64,000 nt of DNA, from assembly GCA_002292265.1 (NCBI GenBank), contig DBBQ01000056.1, positions 1 to 64,000 on the forward strand, given 5' to 3'. The position numbers and the translations under genes were made by a program. Below are positions 26,249 through 35,124 of this stretch, piece by piece (within the stretch, counting starts at the first letter, position 1; each line of letters starts with the position of its first letter). The notes under the pieces are model-generated. The model saw only the letters and a program-made list of their open reading frames with translations. It made no database searches and was not told where the DNA came from. This DNA is from Flavobacteriaceae bacterium UBA980 (lineage in GTDB: Bacteria; Bacteroidota; Bacteroidia; Flavobacteriales; Flavobacteriaceae).

Positions 26249-27523
26249 TTAAAAATACTCCATTAGCGCTACGATTCCGTTGTACGAAATTACTAACGAA
26301 AAGAATAAAGCGGCAAACAGACCCGTATTGACTCCAATACTGGTCTTATAACCTTTCATTATTTTTTTATTGTTTACAATTAGTATAATCCCTAGAACTA
26401 CAGCTGGCAACACAAATACATTAAACACTTGAGATAAAATTTGAATTTCAATTGGGTTTGCGCCAAAAGCAGGACCAATTAAAGCGACCAAACAGGCAAT
26501 AAATGTGATTACTCTAAATTGTTTTGAATTCGTGTCTAATTCACCCGATTGATAGTCAGCAACTAATAAAGGTGCAATTAATAAGCACGGAAAAATAGAA
26601 GATAGACCAGCGCTTAATGCTCCAAAAAAGAAAATAGTTACAGCCCATTTTCCTGCAATAGGCTCTAAAGTATTCGCCATATCCAGTACGTGTGTTACTT
26701 CTTTACCTTCATAAAACAAAGCTCCTGCAGCTACAGCCATAATAGTCCCACTTATAATAAAAATTAATAGGGCTGCTGTAATTGCATCTTTTTTCTGCTG
26801 ATTTAGATTTTTTATTGTCCAACCTTTTCCCTTTACAAACAAGGGCCTAGACAAGAACGTAGCAGCAGCCATAGTAGTGCCTACAAAAGCCGCAACTAAC
26901 ATTTTCCCTCCTGGAACATCTGGAATTGTTGGTGTTAATCCCTTAACAACATCAATGGAAAGAGGTTGCACAAAGAACAAGGATAATAGAAACGAAACTC
27001 CCATCAAGGTTACAAAAACGACTAATATCTTTTCGAAAAAAGTATATTTTCCAACCAGCATTAATAAGTAAAAGGTAATTATAATGACTACGGCAATACT
27101 AAGAACGGTTTCATATTCATAGCCTTTCAAACTATTAAAATTTAGCGCTAAAATTTCATAAATAATATTGGATGAAATCCCTAAGATACCCATTAGCGAA
27201 TTCCACTGCCCAAAAGTTATTCCCACCATAATTAATATAGCTAGCATTTTGCCGTACTTAAGATGTTTTTTAAAGCCATATAGAGCCGTTTCACCAGTAA
27301 TCAGTCCATAATTCCCATAAGAAAACATCAACACCCCAGAGAACAAACAGCTCAAAAGCAATACCCAGAGTAATTGCATATTAAACTTACTCCCTGCAAC
27401 TATCATTGAGGTTACACTACCTGTACCTATAGTATAACCAATAGCAAAAATCCCAGGACCAAAACCTAATACAATGGCAACGATTTTTTTTAATAATGAC
27501 TTCTTTTGTGTTCTTACATTCAT
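26249..27523 (-). CDS. Nramp-fold transporter lacking metal-site residues
   Basis: Inner-membrane protein of 424 residues with about 11 helices and clear Nramp ancestry: GFGPGIFAIGY at the start of helix 1 and VAAFVGTTMAAATFLS in helix 6. In true Mn/Fe carriers the unwound part of helix 1 reads DPGN and that of helix 6 MPH. Here these read TIGTGSV (31-37) and MAAAT (218-222), so the Asp, Asn and His ligands are gone. Metal transport is unlikely. It is placed between a gluconokinase/6PGDH fusion and an SDR in an alginate operon, so an organic acid such as gluconate or a uronate derivative is a reasonable guess. Other diverged Nramp-like proteins also sit near organic-acid genes. Confidence 0.75.
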   Translation of the reverse strand: MNVRTQKKSLLKKIVAIVLGFGPGIFAIGYTIGTGSVTSMIVAGSKFNMQLLWVLLLSCLFSGVLMFSYGNYGLITGETALYGFKKHLKYGKMLAILIMVGITFGQWNSLMGILGISSNIIYEILALNFNSLKGYEYETVLSIAVVIIITFYLLMLVGKYTFFEKILVVFVTLMGVSFLLSLFFVQPLSIDVVKGLTPTIPDVPGGKMLVAAFVGTTMAAATFLSRPLFVKGKGWTIKNLNQQKKDAITAALLIFIISGTIMAVAAGALFYEGKEVTHVLDMANTLEPIAGKWAVTIFFFGALSAGLSSIFPCLLIAPLLVADYQSGELDTNSKQFRVITFIACLVALIGPAFGANPIEIQILSQVFNVFVLPAVVLGIILIVNNKKIMKGYKTSIGVNTGLFAALFFSLVISYNGIVALMEYF

Positions 27524-27530
27524 GTTTGAA

Positions 27531-29435
27531 CTAGTAGTTGTTTGTTAGTTTATCCCAAATGGTGTGATAACTTTTCCCGGAATCATCATCTCGTCTTCTA
27601 TATGTGTGTGCTCCAAAAAAATCGCGTTGTGCTTGTATAATATTTGCAGACGAATATGTTGTTGTAATTCCGTTTAAAAACTGAATAGCTTCACTTAAAG
27701 CAGGTGTTGCTATATCATTTAAAAGAGATTGCTGTACTACTTTTTTTGCCGCTGATTTGTATTGATTTACGCTGTCAATTAACTCCGTATTGGTTAAGAG
27801 GTTTGAATTGTATTTTAAAGTTTCTACCAAATCTTGCATTAGAATAGATTTGATAATACATCCATTAGTCCATATACGAGCAATTTCACTTAAATTTAAA
27901 TTCCATTTATAGGTGTTTGAAGCTTCGTTTATCAATTTAAACCCTTGGTAATGATTTATAATTCTTGCGAACTGATAAGCTTCTAAAATTTCGGTTGAAG
28001 TAAGGTTTAGTTCTGAAGTTTCATTTTTATCAAATAGTTTATTAAGTTGACGTCGCTCGTCTTTATAGAAGGATATAAATCGTGAAAACAACGCTGTTGC
28101 TACCAATGTACTTGGAACGCCCAATTCAGCAGAAGCAATAGTTGTCCAGTTTCCAGTTCCTTTATTGTCCGCTATATCCAATATTTTTTTTACCAACCAA
28201 TCGCCATCATTGTCTTTCTTTTTAAGAAGTAATGCTGTTATGTCTAACAAATAACTACTTGCTGCATTTTTCCAGCTACCTAAAGTATCTGAAATAGCAT
28301 CAGGATTTTGTCCTAAAGCTTCTAGTATTGTGGTTACTTCTGCTAGCAATTGCATTTCCACATACTCAATGCCATTATGTACCATTTTAATAAAATGACC
28401 ACTCCCCTCTGATCCAATATAAGTGCAGCAAGGCAAGTCATTCTTGTCTTTTGCCGATATGGCTTCTAGATAAGGTTGAACTAATGCATAAGCTTCTTTA
28501 TCTCCGCTAGGCATTATAGATGGCCCATTTAATGCTCCTTTTTCACCACCAGAAACTCCAGCACCAATAAAATGAATATTCTTAGACTTTAAATAATCGA
28601 AACGTTCTTTCGTTTTTTTGTAATTGGAATTTCCTCCATCAATTAAAACATCGTTTTCAGACAAATGGGGCAACAAGTTTTCAATTACAAGATCTATCGT
28701 CTTACCAGAATTAACCATCAGTAAAATAAGTCTTGGCTGTTGCAGAGAATTTACAAATGCTGCTATGTCATCAAAAGCTTTGGCTTCTGACAATTCTGAA
28801 AACTGAGTCTTAAAGTTTTTAGCAACTTCAACCTCAGTATCAACTACGTGTCTATTGTACATTGAAATTTTGAACCCGCTTTTAGCTAAGTTTCTACAGA
28901 GGCTTTTTCCCATTACACCCAATCCAAATATTCCAAACTCTGTAGTTTCAGTTTGAACTCTTTTAATCGTTTTTATAATTTCATTAGGAGATAAACTGAT
29001 GTCCACTCGCAATGCATCCCTGGGCTCTTCTAAAATATCGAATTGAGATTTTAATAAATCTGAAGGCATAAAATGATTCTCTCTACTATTTAATCTTTTA
29101 GAAATTAAATCAAAAGAACCAGACAAATAGATCCACTCTGATTGTGTTTCAATATTTTGAATTAAAATCTCGCGGTACTTTTGTTTTAAGGCGGAACATA
29201 CAATGATACAATTACTCTTTTTGAGCTCCTTTAGTGCCAAATCATTTAAAGCCTCTAACCAGCCTTGCCTATCTTTATCATTTAAAGGTCGTCCACTAGA
29301 CATTTTTTCAATATTCTCTTTCGGATGAAAATCGTCTCCGTCATAAAAAGGAATATTGAACTCTTGAGAGAGTAATTTCCCAATTGTGCTTTTTCCAGAA
29401 CCAGAAACACCCATTATGAATAGTACTTTCTTCAA
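27531..29435 (-). CDS. Gluconokinase / 6-phosphogluconate dehydrogenase fusion
   Basis: A 634-residue cytoplasmic protein with two full enzymes. Residues 1-160 are a GntK-type gluconokinase: P-loop GVSGSGKS at 9-16, DGDDFHP at 32-38, CSALKQKYR and HFMPSDLLKSQF. Residues 166-634 are a decarboxylating 6-phosphogluconate dehydrogenase: GLGVMG at 171-176, GAGVSGGEKGALNGPS, catalytic region KMVHNGIEY at 350-358 and the C-terminal QAQRDFFGAHTYRR. The fusion would take gluconate through 6-phosphogluconate to ribulose 5-phosphate, CO2 and NADPH. The frame is unbroken through the join. The gene sits 17 bases after the lyase gene and 7 before the Nramp-fold gene. NADPH could feed a DEH reductase; the true substrate in this setting is open. 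Confidence 0.9.
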   Translation of the reverse strand: MKKVLFIMGVSGSGKSTIGKLLSQEFNIPFYDGDDFHPKENIEKMSSGRPLNDKDRQGWLEALNDLALKELKKSNCIIVCSALKQKYREILIQNIETQSEWIYLSGSFDLISKRLNSRENHFMPSDLLKSQFDILEEPRDALRVDISLSPNEIIKTIKRVQTETTEFGIFGLGVMGKSLCRNLAKSGFKISMYNRHVVDTEVEVAKNFKTQFSELSEAKAFDDIAAFVNSLQQPRLILLMVNSGKTIDLVIENLLPHLSENDVLIDGGNSNYKKTKERFDYLKSKNIHFIGAGVSGGEKGALNGPSIMPSGDKEAYALVQPYLEAISAKDKNDLPCCTYIGSEGSGHFIKMVHNGIEYVEMQLLAEVTTILEALGQNPDAISDTLGSWKNAASSYLLDITALLLKKKDNDGDWLVKKILDIADNKGTGNWTTIASAELGVPSTLVATALFSRFISFYKDERRQLNKLFDKNETSELNLTSTEILEAYQFARIINHYQGFKLINEASNTYKWNLNLSEIARIWTNGCIIKSILMQDLVETLKYNSNLLTNTELIDSVNQYKSAAKKVVQQSLLNDIATPALSEAIQFLNGITTTYSSANIIQAQRDFFGAHTYRRRDDDSGKSYHTIWDKLTNNY

Positions 29436-29452
29436 GATTACTTTGATTCGAT

Positions 29453-31462
29453 TTATTTGGGCGGTGTACTTGGACCTACTGTTGCTTCTCTAAACCAAAC
29501 TTCTGTGTAACTTCCGTTTTCATATTGTTTAGCGATATCGCCACCATAGGTTTCTGCACCTGCACTCCATACCCTATTTGTTTCAGGACTTTTTCCATTG
29601 GTCTGGTTGTAGGCGCCTTGCTTGAAATAATTTAATTCCCCTTTGTAAGCAATAGCTCTTTCAGTACCATCTTGTCCAAGTGGTCCAAACAATCTTTTAA
29701 CTTGCTCTGGTAAATCAGATTTATTTACATACTCAGAGGAAATAAGATTTTTTGTAAAAGTCTTTGTTTCGTGGTTTGTACTTGTAAAGGTCAAGTACAT
29801 GATTCCTTTATAAACATTTACCTCATAGCTGAATTCTTCTCCTAATGCAATGCCGTCTTCAGGTTCCGCTGGATATGCATCTTTTGCTGTTCCTAGGACA
29901 GCCATATCATGACCCCAAATGGCAGTTGAAAAATCCCATCTTCCTGAATTATCAGCTCCAGCAGTATTGATTTCATAATTCCAAAAAACTGATCCTTTTG
30001 TATGCCCAGGGAATTTTTTATAGAATAATTTAAAAGGCTCATTTTCATGACCTTCGCCACTGTGAATCTGTCCTACTACAGTTGAGAATGAAGCAGCAAC
30101 TCTAGCGTCACCTGTGGTAGAAATATGCATTACTTTACAGGTACCTGTTAGCTTTCCGCCCTCTTCTGGAACCCATTCTCTTTTTTCGTGTAGCTCTGTT
30201 CTTGTGTTGCTGGAGTTCGGAGAAGTAACGCCAGAATTAGGAGTTTTGTAAGCAACCCAACGTCTGGTTCCATCTATCACCGTATAGAAAAAGTCTTTAT
30301 TTTCAAAGTCAACTAGATTGTCTTCTTCTGAACCGTCTCCCATTAAAATTTTAAACTTGTCCATAAAAGGAACGACTTCACTAGGATAAACGGTCTTTTT
30401 ACTCAAATCATCATTGGCTGAAAAATAGCCCTCATTTGAAATAGCTTGTGCACTGATTTCGAGATTCGCCGTCCTAAACCAAACCTCAGCGTAATTTCCA
30501 TCTGCATATTGTTTTTGAAGATCGCCCCCATGGGTTTCTGCGCCAGAACACCACACTCTATTGACTTGCGGGCTTTTGCCATTGGTTTGATTATAACTCC
30601 CCAATTTAAAAAACAAACCTTCTTCAGCATAAGAGTTTTTGCGTTCAACACCGTCTTGACCAATAGGGAAAAATAATTCCTTCACTTGCTTCGGAGTATC
30701 AGCTTCTGTTTTATATTCAGAATCAATCAGATTTTTAGTAAAGGTTTTTGTTGGATGTCCTTCACTTGTAAATGTGAGGTACATCATCCCTTCTTTCACT
30801 TCTACTTGATAACTAAACGCTTCTCCTATAGCGATGCCCTCCTTAGGTTCTTGTGGAAAGGTATCTGCGTCTGTCCCAACAACAGAAAAGTCATAGCCCC
30901 AAATAGGATAGGAATAATCCCATCTTTTCGAATTGTCTTCACCCGCTGTATTGATTTCATAATTCCAAAAAACCGATCCCTTTGTATGCCCAGGAAATTT
31001 TTTATAAAATATCTTAAGGGGTTCATTCTCGTGCCCATCTGCACTGTGAATCTGGCCGACTACTACTGAGTAACTTGCTGCTACCCTCGCATCGCCTGTG
31101 CTTGCTACATTCATTACTTTTAGTGTCGCATCTAATTTTGCATCAGTCAGCGGCGACCACTTTTTTAATTGCGCTAGTTCAGTTCTTGTATTGTTCGAAG
31201 TTCCATGGGTATTGCCCGCGTTGGGTGTTTTAAAAACAACCCATTCTTCTTCACCCTCACCTGTGGCGTAAAAAAAGTCTTTGTTTTCATAATCAATTGC
31301 TTTACCCACATTAGAGCCGTCTCCTAGAATTAAATTCCAATGTTGGAAAAAAGGAATGACCTCACTTGCTGTATGAGTAGGCTTACTATTTTCAGCACAC
31401 CCCAGTAGGTGCAAAATAAAAATTAGTGTGAATAGACGAAGGGCTACTTTTGTTGCTGTCAT
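29453..31462 (-). CDS. Alginate lyase lipoprotein with two PL7 domains
   Basis: A 669-residue secreted lipoprotein (LLGC, Cys22) with two copies of the PL7/alginate-lyase-2 beta-jelly-roll domain, at about 33-332 and 361-660. Each copy has the three PL7 signatures: RTEL (93 and 421), QIH (137 and 465) and YNQ (290 and 618). All are shifted by exactly 328 residues. QIH with Ile is associated with activity on G-containing blocks, QVH with poly-M. Catalytic His and Tyr are present in both copies, so both may be active. Beta-elimination gives unsaturated oligomers for SusC/SusD. It is the first gene of a five-gene operon ending with kdgF. Confidence 0.9.
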   Translation of the reverse strand: MTATKVALRLFTLIFILHLLGCAENSKPTHTASEVIPFFQHWNLILGDGSNVGKAIDYENKDFFYATGEGEEEWVVFKTPNAGNTHGTSNNTRTELAQLKKWSPLTDAKLDATLKVMNVASTGDARVAASYSVVVGQIHSADGHENEPLKIFYKKFPGHTKGSVFWNYEINTAGEDNSKRWDYSYPIWGYDFSVVGTDADTFPQEPKEGIAIGEAFSYQVEVKEGMMYLTFTSEGHPTKTFTKNLIDSEYKTEADTPKQVKELFFPIGQDGVERKNSYAEEGLFFKLGSYNQTNGKSPQVNRVWCSGAETHGGDLQKQYADGNYAEVWFRTANLEISAQAISNEGYFSANDDLSKKTVYPSEVVPFMDKFKILMGDGSEEDNLVDFENKDFFYTVIDGTRRWVAYKTPNSGVTSPNSSNTRTELHEKREWVPEEGGKLTGTCKVMHISTTGDARVAASFSTVVGQIHSGEGHENEPFKLFYKKFPGHTKGSVFWNYEINTAGADNSGRWDFSTAIWGHDMAVLGTAKDAYPAEPEDGIALGEEFSYEVNVYKGIMYLTFTSTNHETKTFTKNLISSEYVNKSDLPEQVKRLFGPLGQDGTERAIAYKGELNYFKQGAYNQTNGKSPETNRVWSAGAETYGGDIAKQYENGSYTEVWFREATVGPSTPPK

Positions 31463-31481
31463 TTTTTATAAATTCGCTTAA

Positions 31482-31532
31482 TTGGTTTTCCAATTTGGTT
31501 TACCAATATAACACAATTTTTATAATTAACAA
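31482..31532 (-). promoter_or_regulatory. Lyase operon promoter with two tandem operators
   Basis: On the minus strand TTG, 19 bases, then TATATTGG (31510 to 31503) as the -7 box, merging into TTGGTAAACCAA, then TTGGAAAACCAA. Palindrome centres at 31500.5 and 31487.5 are 13 bases apart, as at susC. The start codon follows about 20 bases later, so a bound repressor would cover the transcription start. Confidence 0.75.
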
Positions 31533-31540
31533 CTCCTCAA

Positions 31541-33232
31541 TTAAATCAGGTCCTTTTTCAGTTGCTGAATTGCATAATTTGCCGCTCTTGCGGTTATCGC
31601 CATAAAGGTCAAAGAGGGGTTTTGGGTAGAAGTAGAAGTCATACACGCGCCATCGGTTACAAATACATTTTTACATTCATGCATTTGATTCCAGGCATTG
31701 AGCAAGGAAGTTTTTGGATCTTTGCCCATACGAACTCCTCCCATTTCGTGGATGTCATTTCCGGGGCGCCTCCCGTTGTCGTTTGTTACGATGTTGGAAA
31801 ATCCAGCTTTAGAATACATCTCTGAAAATTGTTCATAAAAATCTTGAATCATCTTTTCATCGTTGTCGTCATAGTCTACATCAATTCGCAACAAGGGGAT
31901 TCCCCACTCGTCGGTTTTTTCAGAATCTAAGCTGACTTGGTTAGACTCCTTGGGTAGGGTTTCGCCCATCATGTGGGAACCAACGCCCCAAATACCCGTT
32001 TCTTTGGTATGCAGCAGCTGACTTTTTAGGTCGTTTCCTATTCCTTCTCTCAAGGTTTCTCGCAAGGGAAATGCTTCAAAACCAGCTGCATAGCCTCTTA
32101 AAAAATCTGTCTCTTGTTTGTACAGGTTACGAAAACGTGGGACGTAATGTGTGGTGGGTTTGGCTCCTTCAAGGGTATAGTCTGGAAATCCTTCGTATTC
32201 CGCACTGATCGTGGCTCTGTAATTGTGAAAGGCAATGTATTTACCTAGTAAGCCATTGTCGTTTCCTAAACCGTTGGGGAAACGGTTGGATTTTGAATTC
32301 AAAAGAATCAAGTTGGTATTTAAAGTCGCCGCATTGAGAAAAATCATTTTCGCAAAGTAATCCTGACTTTCTTTGGTAATCGAGTCAATTACTCGAACCC
32401 CAATCGCTTTTTGCTCAGTTTCGTCGTACAGTACAGAATGGACTACGGAATTGGGTTTTAAAGTTAAATTACCTGTTTTAAGCGCCCAGGGAATTAAGGT
32501 TGAATTGGCATTAAAATAGCCTCCTAGGGGGCAGCCCCGTTGACAAATTCTCCGACTCATACACAAACCGCGTCCTTGTTCTATAAAAACAGGACGGCTC
32601 TCCGTAAGATGTGCACAACGACCGTAAATTACGTGTCGGTCGCTGTAATTTTTTTTAACTTGTTGACTAAAGTATTCCTCTACCACATTGGATTCCCAAG
32701 GTTTTAAAAAATCTCCATCGGGTAAACTATCCAAACCATCTTTATTTCCACTTACCCCCACAAAACCTTCTACATAGGTGTACCAATCGGCTAAATCCTT
32801 GTAGCGAATGGGCCAATCGACAGCAAATCCATCTCGTGCAGGACCATCAAAATCATAGGGACTCCAGCGTTGCACTTGTCGTGCCCACATTATGGACTTT
32901 CCTCCTACTTGATACCCTCGAATCCAATCAAAGGGTTTGACTTGCTCATAGGGATGCTCTTTGTCTTTCACAAAAAAATGTTTGGCATCCTCTCTAAAGG
33001 CATAACAACGACTCGCTACAGGATTGTCTTCTATCTCTTTTGCGGTCAACCTCCCTCGGTGTTTAAATTCCCAGGGCTGCATATTGGTGGTAGGGTAATC
33101 CTTGAGGTGTTCTACATTGGGTCCTCTTTCCAGAAGTAAGGTTTTAAAACCTTGTTCTGTAAATTCTTTAGCTGCCCATCCCCCGGACATTCCTGCCCCT
33201 ACAACGATGGTATCAAATGTATTTGTCATCAA
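31541..33232 (-). CDS. GMC-family oxidoreductase, large FAD subunit
   Basis: FAD-dependent dehydrogenase of 563 residues of the GMC family, in the branch that pairs with a gluconate 2-dehydrogenase subunit 3-like protein. The FAD-binding motif is VVGAGMSGG near residues 11-19, a conserved GYQVGGKSIMWARQ follows, and the C-terminal active-site region has HEMGGVRMG with the His and NPSLTFMAITARA. It has no signal of its own and probably crosses the membrane bound to the Tat subunit encoded just upstream. It would oxidise a sugar hydroxyl in the periplasm and pass electrons to a cytochrome. Related enzymes make 3-keto-glycosides, which fits the neighbours. Confidence 0.88.
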   Translation of the reverse strand: MMTNTFDTIVVGAGMSGGWAAKEFTEQGFKTLLLERGPNVEHLKDYPTTNMQPWEFKHRGRLTAKEIEDNPVASRCYAFREDAKHFFVKDKEHPYEQVKPFDWIRGYQVGGKSIMWARQVQRWSPYDFDGPARDGFAVDWPIRYKDLADWYTYVEGFVGVSGNKDGLDSLPDGDFLKPWESNVVEEYFSQQVKKNYSDRHVIYGRCAHLTESRPVFIEQGRGLCMSRRICQRGCPLGGYFNANSTLIPWALKTGNLTLKPNSVVHSVLYDETEQKAIGVRVIDSITKESQDYFAKMIFLNAATLNTNLILLNSKSNRFPNGLGNDNGLLGKYIAFHNYRATISAEYEGFPDYTLEGAKPTTHYVPRFRNLYKQETDFLRGYAAGFEAFPLRETLREGIGNDLKSQLLHTKETGIWGVGSHMMGETLPKESNQVSLDSEKTDEWGIPLLRIDVDYDDNDEKMIQDFYEQFSEMYSKAGFSNIVTNDNGRRPGNDIHEMGGVRMGKDPKTSLLNAWNQMHECKNVFVTDGACMTSTSTQNPSLTFMAITARAANYAIQQLKKDLI

Positions 33233-33243
33233 ATTAAATAGTA

Positions 33244-33756
33244 TTAAACAGGGACTTTCCCATAATATCGTCCGGGCATAAATTCAAAATTCAAATAGTT
33301 TTTCATATAGTTTTCTGAGGTTTCGAAATGTAAAAGAGAATAAGTCTTTAGATGGTTTAAAAAAATACCTACTTCGGTTTCTTGCTCCTCAATATTTTCA
33401 AGAATATGTCTCTGAAGTTCCTCGGGTTCTAATTCTTGAAATGCCCCTTCATTTGCCGTAGAAAAGAGTTGTTGAAACGCTTCAAAACCTTGAGAAAATT
33501 CCGCTCTTTGTTCGTTATCCAAACAATCGTTTACCAGGGTTAGTACGAAATGCCCTCGGGGTTCAGGAGTTGGAAAATTTTCTGGATCTTCTCTAAGGAT
33601 TAGACTACAAATTCTCGCAATGAACTCCTGCTGCTCTTTTTTAAGTAATGGAAAATTTGAATAGCTGATTTCAGGGGTAAGGTCACAAGCATAGGGTAGC
33701 ATAAACGCGCCTCCTGAAACCCAACACATATATTTCAAAGCCTCTCTACGAATCAT
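33244..33756 (-). CDS. Gluconate 2-dehydrogenase subunit 3-like Tat protein
   Basis: Small subunit of 170 residues for the GMC dehydrogenase, whose gene follows 11 bases later. The N-terminus IRREALKYM has the twin arginine, then a hydrophobic stretch and LPYAC, so it may be a Tat-exported lipoprotein (Cys24). The body is helical with the family's LLKKEQQEFIARICSLILR start and acidic middle. In related complexes this subunit supplies the export signal for the folded FAD protein and stabilises it. Confidence 0.85.
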   Translation of the reverse strand: MIRREALKYMCWVSGGAFMLPYACDLTPEISYSNFPLLKKEQQEFIARICSLILREDPENFPTPEPRGHFVLTLVNDCLDNEQRAEFSQGFEAFQQLFSTANEGAFQELEPEELQRHILENIEEQETEVGIFLNHLKTYSLLHFETSENYMKNYLNFEFMPGRYYGKVPV

Positions 33757-33767
33757 CTACACTGCAT

Positions 33768-35111
33768 TTAAAAATTGCGATACATTCCACTTAGAAACTC
33801 ATTGGCCTCTTCTTCTTGAAAACGTGCATTTGCATTGTCCCAATGTAAGGTTTTGTTTGGAAAACGCCCTGCAATCACTCCCAAAAGTATGGTTTCTGTC
33901 AATCGAGAAGCATACGAAAAGGGCGCTGAAACTTCAGCTTTTCCTAGGCAAGCATCTACAAATTGGTGGTAGTGTTTTGGAGCATCGCGTTCGTAGTCAT
34001 TTTTTGTATTGCCCAGGGCATCATTCGGATCGTATTTTTTGATATCAATTTCTTGATATTCACCATTGACAATATGGCGGGGCCGCTCCATAAAATGAGG
34101 TAACAACAATCGTCCTTTTTCACCAATAAACATCGCACCCTGTAAGGGCAATTTGTCTTTATTGGGTAGTTTTAAATCCTTCTGAGTAGCGGGAGCACCC
34201 GGGCCGTCAGACCAAATCCAAGTTAAGCTTTCTGTAGTGTACTCAGTCCCGGGAAAAGTGTAAGTGACCTTATTGTTTTCAGGAAATCCATACCCATTGG
34301 GTTTTCTACATTTATTTTTTATTGTCAAAGGAACATCCAATGCCAGCGCATTGTAGGGTGTGTCGAATATATGAACCCCCATATCCCCAAGCGTTCCGCA
34401 GCCGTAATCCACCAATTTACGCCAGTTTCCAGGATGATAATAGGTTTCTTTAAAAGGACGCTCAGGAGAGGTTGCCAACCATAAATTCCAGTCTAAAGTT
34501 TCGGGCACAGGATCTTTTCCTGAAGGGGCAGGACCGTCATACCCCCAGTTTTTGGGAGACCAAGCTCTGACGGTATGTACTTTTCCGATAATTCCAGACT
34601 GGATCAAAACAGTAGCCAGTTTATAATCGTAAAAAGAATGTACTTGGATTCCCATTTGAGTGACCAAGTTTTTTTCTTCTGCCATTTTTCTCATCGCTCT
34701 CGCTTCAGAGACAAAATGGGTAAGCGGTTTCTGACAGTACACAGGCTTATTCATTTCCATCGCCATAAGTGATGCAGGAGCGTGGGTATGGTCTGGGGTG
34801 GAAACGATTACAGCATCAAAATCGGATGCCATTTCGCTGAGCATCAGCCGGTAGTCTTTAAACATTTTTGCTTTTGGATACAGCTCATGTGCTGCTTTAA
34901 GTTTTTTGGAATCTACATCACATAGTGCGACTACATCCACTGCTTGGTGTGAAGCGATAGAAGCTAAGTCTGCAGCACCCATCCCCCCCACTCCGATATG
35001 CGCTGTTCGCAAGCGATTATTCGTTTTAGCTAAGGAAGCTAAAAGTGAAGAAGGAAGTAAGGTGGTTGAAGCCAAAGCTGCTGAGGTTTTTAAAAAGTCT
35101 CTTTTTTTCAT
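33768..35111 (-). CDS. Exported Gfo/Idh/MocA oxidoreductase 1
   Basis: NAD(P)-binding protein of 447 residues. The N-terminus KKRDFLKTSAALAS resembles a Tat signal with Lys-Arg. The Rossmann motif IGVGGMGAADL follows, then STPDHTHAPASLMAM and CQKPLTH, which takes the place of the EKP motif. Exported members of this family carry tightly bound NAD(P), as in glucose-fructose oxidoreductase and GH109 glycosidases. Here it lies between DUF1080 and GMC subunit genes, with gaps of 11-13 bases. A role in converting or cleaving oxidised glycosides is likely, but the exact reaction is not visible. Confidence 0.85.
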   Translation of the reverse strand: MKKRDFLKTSAALASTTLLPSSLLASLAKTNNRLRTAHIGVGGMGAADLASIASHQAVDVVALCDVDSKKLKAAHELYPKAKMFKDYRLMLSEMASDFDAVIVSTPDHTHAPASLMAMEMNKPVYCQKPLTHFVSEARAMRKMAEEKNLVTQMGIQVHSFYDYKLATVLIQSGIIGKVHTVRAWSPKNWGYDGPAPSGKDPVPETLDWNLWLATSPERPFKETYYHPGNWRKLVDYGCGTLGDMGVHIFDTPYNALALDVPLTIKNKCRKPNGYGFPENNKVTYTFPGTEYTTESLTWIWSDGPGAPATQKDLKLPNKDKLPLQGAMFIGEKGRLLLPHFMERPRHIVNGEYQEIDIKKYDPNDALGNTKNDYERDAPKHYHQFVDACLGKAEVSAPFSYASRLTETILLGVIAGRFPNKTLHWDNANARFQEEEANEFLSGMYRNF

Positions 35112-35124
35112 CTTTGTTGTTTTT

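Noticed and set aside
26249..27523. Annotation as a divalent metal transporter
   Set aside because: The fold is right but the Asp, Asn and His metal ligands are absent, so the plain family name would mislead.
30686..31069. 127-residue open frame on the plus strand
   Set aside because: Shadow of the first PL7 domain, which has all catalytic motifs on the minus strand.
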